Source: Anastatus disparis (Eukaryota > Arthropoda > Insecta > Hymenoptera > Eupelmidae). Taken from it: a DNA stretch of 64,000 nucleotides. Shown here piece after piece: positions 59,576-64,000 of this stretch (its first letter is position 1; each line of letters starts with the position of its first letter). A model generated the notes under the pieces. The model was given only the letters and a program-made list of their open reading frames with translations. It made no database searches and was not told the origin of the DNA. Made by a program: the position numbers and the translations under genes. Location: assembly GCA_017163975.1 (NCBI GenBank), contig JAFFSR010000278.1:1-64000 (forward strand), in the 5' to 3' direction.

Positions 59576-60012
59576 TATTTTGTCGTTTGGTTACCTTAAC
59601 CTTGGCAGAACAATATAAATGATTATATTAAAGTAATTTAAAAAAATAATGTGAGTCTATGAATGACTTTGTTGAATTGTTGTAAAGCGAAAAATATATC
59701 GCGAGATTGAGCTGGCGTGAGCATATGTATTCAACATTCCTTGGTATTATTTTCTCTGTCGCACTAAAGAAAAATATACATGTTTACATTGGCTCTATTA
59801 CGCGCAGAATTTTTCGCTTTACAAAAATATTTTAGACTTTTTAAACAAGATTAGCATCGATAATTATTCTACATATATATGGCAAGAGTTATTAACAACA
59901 TTAGAAGTATATTATTCTCTTAATAAATTGTAAATCCGTGTATGAAAAATATTTTATATTCTTCTCTCACCTGCAGCGCCACCAAGCGGCAAATGGTTCT
60001 GACCTCCTCTTA

Positions 60013-60880
60013 AAGGTTCTATTTTTAATTTCCATTAAATTTAAAATACTGAATTTGGTTCTCTTTAATAAAAAAAAGTGTTAAGCATATAATAATAAAG
60101 TACTTTATAGCTAGATTTATTACAAAAATTAAAATCGGTGTTATTGTCTAGTTAGTTTTAGTAAAATAAAGATAATATGTAGTACAGTACGTATTGCGCA
60201 GGAAAGCGAAAAATAACTTAAGAAATCAACTAAAAGAACGTCTTTAATTTACATGATGCGGCTTCGTACAGAACTTTGAACCAATTTTACTTTGTTTGAG
60301 TACCTTCAAACAATATACAAAAAAATTTTGAGCTATTTATATTATCAGGAATGCACCTAGATCTGTACCCAAAAGTAGGTGAAAAAAGTCATTTTCCAAA
60401 ACATGAATAGCTTCGAAAGTGCATAATTGCAAAGTTTGTTAACCGATTAAAAAACTCAAGATCTCAAATAAAAGGTTTCTTAATTACGAAAAAAATGAGA
60501 TCAGAAAGATTCAAAAATATTAAAAAGGAAAGATTTTAAATCCATTTAAAGATAAGAAAAAAAATTTTTCTAAATGATCAAAAACTGGGGTTTTAAAATT
60601 TATACGCACACTACTACAATTTGCTTTGAATGAAGATATACCGAACTTCCTTAAAAATGGATATTCCAACGAAGAAATTAAGACTTGCTGGAGTCAAAAA
60701 TACGTAAAACTCGAGTTTCGGCACTAGGTTCAAAAATAGCTAAGAATAGCCAAATAATGTAATTTTTTCAATTTTAAATAGCTATATGTCAGCGAGTTCT
60801 CGAACTAGAGAGCTAAAATTATAATCAGCCAAATCGGAGATCCCTGTGCGGGAAGTTGGTCCGAAAAGTATTATTTTCAC
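60013..60880 (-). repeat. Right ~0.87-kb TIR of the 4.2-kb element
   Basis: Inverted copy of 56689-57583, followed by a (TA)n tract (about 60883-60913). Confidence 0.82.
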
Positions 60881-60913
<33 letters not shown>

Positions 60914-60920
<7 letters not shown>

Positions 60921-62051
60921 GATTTCGCGAAAACTTTAATAGTTGACTTATAAATAAATACATTTTTTTTTAATAGCACCCCGTTCTTAAGTTTTTTTTA
61001 ATATTTTTAAATAGTCTAAAAAGCAATAATTATGTAGCGCTCCTCATTTTTCAAAGAACGTTTTCTTTATATTAGAAATATTTAGAATTTTTAATGTTAA
61101 AATAATCATGTTATTTTTCGAAAAAAAACTCAATTTTTTTGTTTCGTTTTGTCATTTCTTAGGACTTATACTAAAATAGCGGTTTGTGGATAGCATCATA
61201 AATTCAAAAATATAGCAAACAGAAAAAAACATTAATTTTTAAAATTTCAAACTGTATTTATTGTGTGCCAGCAGAAAATTGTTAAAAATAAGAATAATTA
61301 ATACGAGGGGGGCACACAGTAATGTATTTTAAAAACTTTACTACTTTTTTTCCAATAAATCGCACGCTGATGTAATAGCTCTAGTTTGATTCGTGTTGAA
61401 AAAAAGAAAATATTCTCGCTTTCTTGTTTTCCAAAAATCAAAACGCATTTTTTTTAAACGTTGGTATGTAAAAATAAATTCATTTCTATGGAAACGTAGT
61501 TCCTATTTTTTTAAAGTTATATTCTATTTTCAAAGGTAGGCACCTTCTTGAAAAGTCTTTTTTTAAAGTAATATATAAAAAATAATAAGAAAAAGTTTTT
61601 GCGAGCCTTACTGGAAACGCTCTTTTTGTTAACCATGTAAAGGAAAAAAAATAGAAACTAGTTACCTTTGGAAAACTTGAAAAATGACGTATTTCATATT
61701 TTCTTCATGCGAAAACAATTACGTTACATAAACTGAAACTTTCTCAAAATACTTTTCTACATTTCTTTCATACGGAAAAAATTATTTACTCATCAATCAC
61801 ATTAAATTCATAGCTTTTATGTACAGTTCCCTAAATATTAAAAGTTTCACGGAATCATTCATATATACATAAACTTTTTCACTCGTATCGAAAATGCGCA
61901 CGCATCATACGTTAAGCTTCTTTTTAAAGTTAATACTTCTTTTGGCACGCCTCGAAAATTTGCTGCGCGTAAAAATCCTAGTTGCCGTTCCGTTACATTT
62001 CAATATGTGTTGTGTACGTGTGACCCTATCTGTGCGCGCACATACAACTGA
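60914..62051. other. AT-rich DNA, no gene seen
   Basis: No motif, RNA gene or clear repeat recognised. Confidence 0.4.
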
Positions 62052-62510
62052 CCAGGAGAGTGTCTGAGTTGCGGGTCACAGATCTTGATGCAACTTCGGG
62101 ATAGGTATTTAGGTACCAAAATATGAGTAAAGCCACAGCGGTTCGGTCTAACGCTTCAAAAAAGTGAAGTTATGGACGATTATAGTCTTATTTTTAGAAA
62201 AATATGAAAAAAGAACTCCTCATTGAAGTGTGAATAATTCTGTCTAGAAATGTCTTTAATAAATCCACAATAACTACAATGAAAGCAGAGAAAGCAGGCT
62301 TTAATTTGCTAGTTTCCGAATTAAAAAATAATAATTAGAACTAAAGTTATGCTTGTTTAAAATTAAGCATCAAAAGAGTACTAAAAATCACCATCCTTCA
62401 AAATTTAGACTATTTTTGGTACTTTCTTACTGCTTAACTTTAAACAAGCATAACTTTAGTTCTAATTATTATTTTTGATGATCTGTGACCCACAACTCAG
62501 ACTCTCCTGG
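62052..62510. mobile_element. 0.46-kb foldback MITE with shortened right arm
   Basis: CCAGGAGAGTGTCTGAGTTG faces CAACTCAGACTCTCCTGG. The left arm text (TAAAGCCACAGCGGTTCGGT) matches 35804-36506, but the right arm lacks the corresponding stretch between TAATTATTATTTT and GATGATCTGTGACCC, so it has an internal deletion. Confidence 0.82.
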
Positions 62511-62741
62511 TAAGTTATAAGAATAAGAGAGAAAGGGAACACTATATACTTTACTAAGCAATGTATATTTAATCCTGCACTCAAAAAAGCCGAATTCACA
62601 CGCTGCGAAGTCGATTGTTGTGAATGATTTAGACAACATTCGCAGCCATTGATAACGGGAAATTTCAATATAAGAGTGCGTAACAATATCGCAGCCAATC
62701 ATTCGAACTTTCTGTGTGAAAGATTACATTAGTCGGAGCAG

Positions 62742-63065
62742 AGCACTGCAACTGAGCTGCGTTGTGGCTCGCTACGGCTCTCCGTAGTCTACGGCACAGA
62801 AAGCTGAATCCAAGCCCAGTGACTAAACTGCTTTGTCGCTCGCTACGGCTCTCCATAGTCCACCGCACAGAAAGCTGAATCCAAGCCCAACGACTAAACT
62901 GATTTGTCGCTCGCTCCAACTCTTCGCATTGAATCATGCATAAGGCCGAAGGCAACCACTGCGAATGAACTATGTAGTCGCTCACTACGGTGCTCCATAC
63001 TCTAACGTATACAGAAAACTGAATCCGAACACAGCGATTTATTGCGTGCGGTCACTCGCTTTAAA
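62742..63065. repeat. ~71-bp tandem repeat, about 4.5 units
   Basis: Units carry ACTAAACTGCTTTGTCGCTC, GCTACGGCTCTCC and CACAGAAAGCTGAATCCAAG. Starts near 62742, 62815, 62887, 62957 and 63030, with the third unit most diverged. The - strand frames at 62462-62985 follow the repeat and flanking text. Confidence 0.8.
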
Positions 63066-63442
63066 TGCCGATCTCAAGTATTGCGACAACGCTTTGAACA
63101 CGCTTGCCTGATTAATAAATAACATTGAAAAAATGATAATTTTTACTTCCTTTAATATTTTTTTTTTAATGTTCATCTAATTATGTAAATTCATAATTTT
63201 GAACTATTTTTATAAGTAGAGTTATTGATGATTTAATATCTTTGAATATTTTTTTTTTATTCTTAGATTTATCAGGACATATTTAAAGTTAAAAAATTAA
63301 AAAACTATACTAATAAATCTATTAACAAATCTAAAAATAAAACAAATAAAAAGTTGAGAAAGAAAATAACTTTTTTTAACAAACAATTCATGTGATTATG
63401 AATAATAATATTTATGAAGTTATTACTAAACATTAGACTACC
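63066..63442. other. AT-rich DNA, no gene seen
   Basis: Nothing recognised. Confidence 0.4.
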
Positions 63443-63690
63443 TTAACCTTTAGCTGGCAGGGGGGTACTATAGTACCCCACGCTCTTTCTTATCAAATTC
63501 TGAAACCGTTTCATTTTTCCTCTTATAAACTATGCTACCCTTTGGAGTAACCTCTGAAGATCCCTCCAGAATGTTTTTGAGTTGAGATAACGAATACTTT
63601 AGTTTTTACGACAATTTTTCGCGCTGGGGTACTATAGTACCTCATAGGCCAGCTATAATCGGCTGGAGAGACATGCCAGCTAAAGGTTAA
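63443..63690. mobile_element. 248-bp piggyBac-type MITE, TTAA target duplication
   Basis: TTAA (63443-63446) then CCTTTAGCTGGCA; TGCCAGCTAAAGG then TTAA (63687-63690). TTAA plus CC-starting TIRs is the piggyBac pattern. GGTACTATAGTACC occurs just inside both ends as an internal palindrome pair. Confidence 0.85.
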
Positions 63691-64000
63691 TTATATTGTT
63701 CCAAATTTCATACGCAAGTTGTATTCACTTGCCGTAAAAGGGAAAATATTTACAGATGATTTTTATGCTATTTTAAATTCTTAATTAATTTAGGTACATG
63801 ATACATAATTAATAAATATTTCCATAGTACTATCCGTAGAACTACGATTTATTGGTAATATCGTCACTTCATATTTATGGATGATATCTGATAAAAATGT
63901 ATTTATACGTTTTCTTCAAAATAATAAAGTGCGTTTAAAGAAAGAAAATCTTATGATTGATTAAAAATGACTGTTTTTAATACTTTTCCGCAAATTCAGG
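63691..64000. other. AT-rich DNA to the window end
   Basis: Nothing recognised. Confidence 0.4.

Larger units (their letters stand above)
56689..60880. mobile_element. 4.2-kb long-TIR element, second member of the unnamed family
   Basis: The left end GTGAAAGTATTACTTTTTGG and right end ATAATACTT...TTTTCAC mirror each other; arms are about 56689-57583 and 60013-60880. The terminal part resembles the TIR of the 12.9-kb element (GTGCAAAATTTTAGCTCTCT, then AACTCGC, then AAGTTGAAAAAA). It holds the C-terminal half of the same gene (58954-59575) but no N-terminal Cys-rich exon, and a foldback (58191-58853) sits just before the surviving exon. It is therefore a deletion derivative. Confidence 0.83.

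Noticed and set aside
62462..62985. Three overlapping - strand frames near 62.5-63 kb
   Set aside because: They cover a 71-bp tandem array and flanking DNA; overlap in different frames and no motif.

Overview
This window is AT-rich, intron-containing animal DNA, almost certainly from an insect. The only clear host gene is one exon of glycogen synthase on the + strand (53222-53608). Its wording ([12 protein letters not shown] and the run before it) fits insect enzymes. A hymenopteran is my guess from the overall repeat content, at low confidence. Nearly everything else is transposable-element DNA, dominated by elements with very long terminal inverted repeats (TIRs), 0.5 to 1.8 kb per arm, and by smaller foldback MITEs.

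Bases 1-5100 hold a decayed Ser/Arg-rich multi-exon gene on the - strand, tandem repeats, a hairpin nested in a hairpin, and the N-terminal half of a Helitron-type PIF1 helicase. The helicase is cut at about 5100 and resumes at 31433. Between the halves lies a 26.3 kb nest whose outermost element has about 0.8 kb TIRs (5103-5905 and 30630-31432) and a DDE_Tnp_4/SWIM transposase reading frame (28500-30254) with two in-frame stops. Two more long-TIR elements sit inside it side by side, separated by a (TA)n run. The first (6147-14573) carries a Tc1/mariner transposase tail and contains a further 3.6 kb palindrome. The second (14623-27518) carries a four-exon gene of about 831 codons on the - strand, from a transposase-like family I cannot name securely. 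Its large intron holds a TAA-flanked foldback, and a TTAA-flanked element lies upstream of the gene.

Bases 32000-42000 hold a 37-bp minisatellite, purine-rich and TG-rich simple DNA, three foldback MITEs, and a dead ISL2EU-type transposon with convergent THAP-DDE transposase and YqaJ nuclease genes. Bases 42387-52385 are one foldback of about 10 kb in which a 4.54 kb segment is tandemly duplicated. Its loop carries exon-like pieces, including a tesmin/CXC-like Cys-rich last exon.

The glycogen synthase exon follows. The intron before it contains a 5S-rRNA-derived SINE and the sequence after it contains a foldback. At 56689-60880 is a second, internally deleted member of the unnamed long-TIR transposon family. 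The window ends with a foldback MITE, a 71-bp tandem array and a piggyBac-type MITE (63443-63690).

The main candidate for an undescribed system is the long-TIR family at 14623-27518 and 56689-60880. The two copies share terminal sequence, protein motifs and splice positions. All functional statements come from motif recognition by eye; no database search was run.
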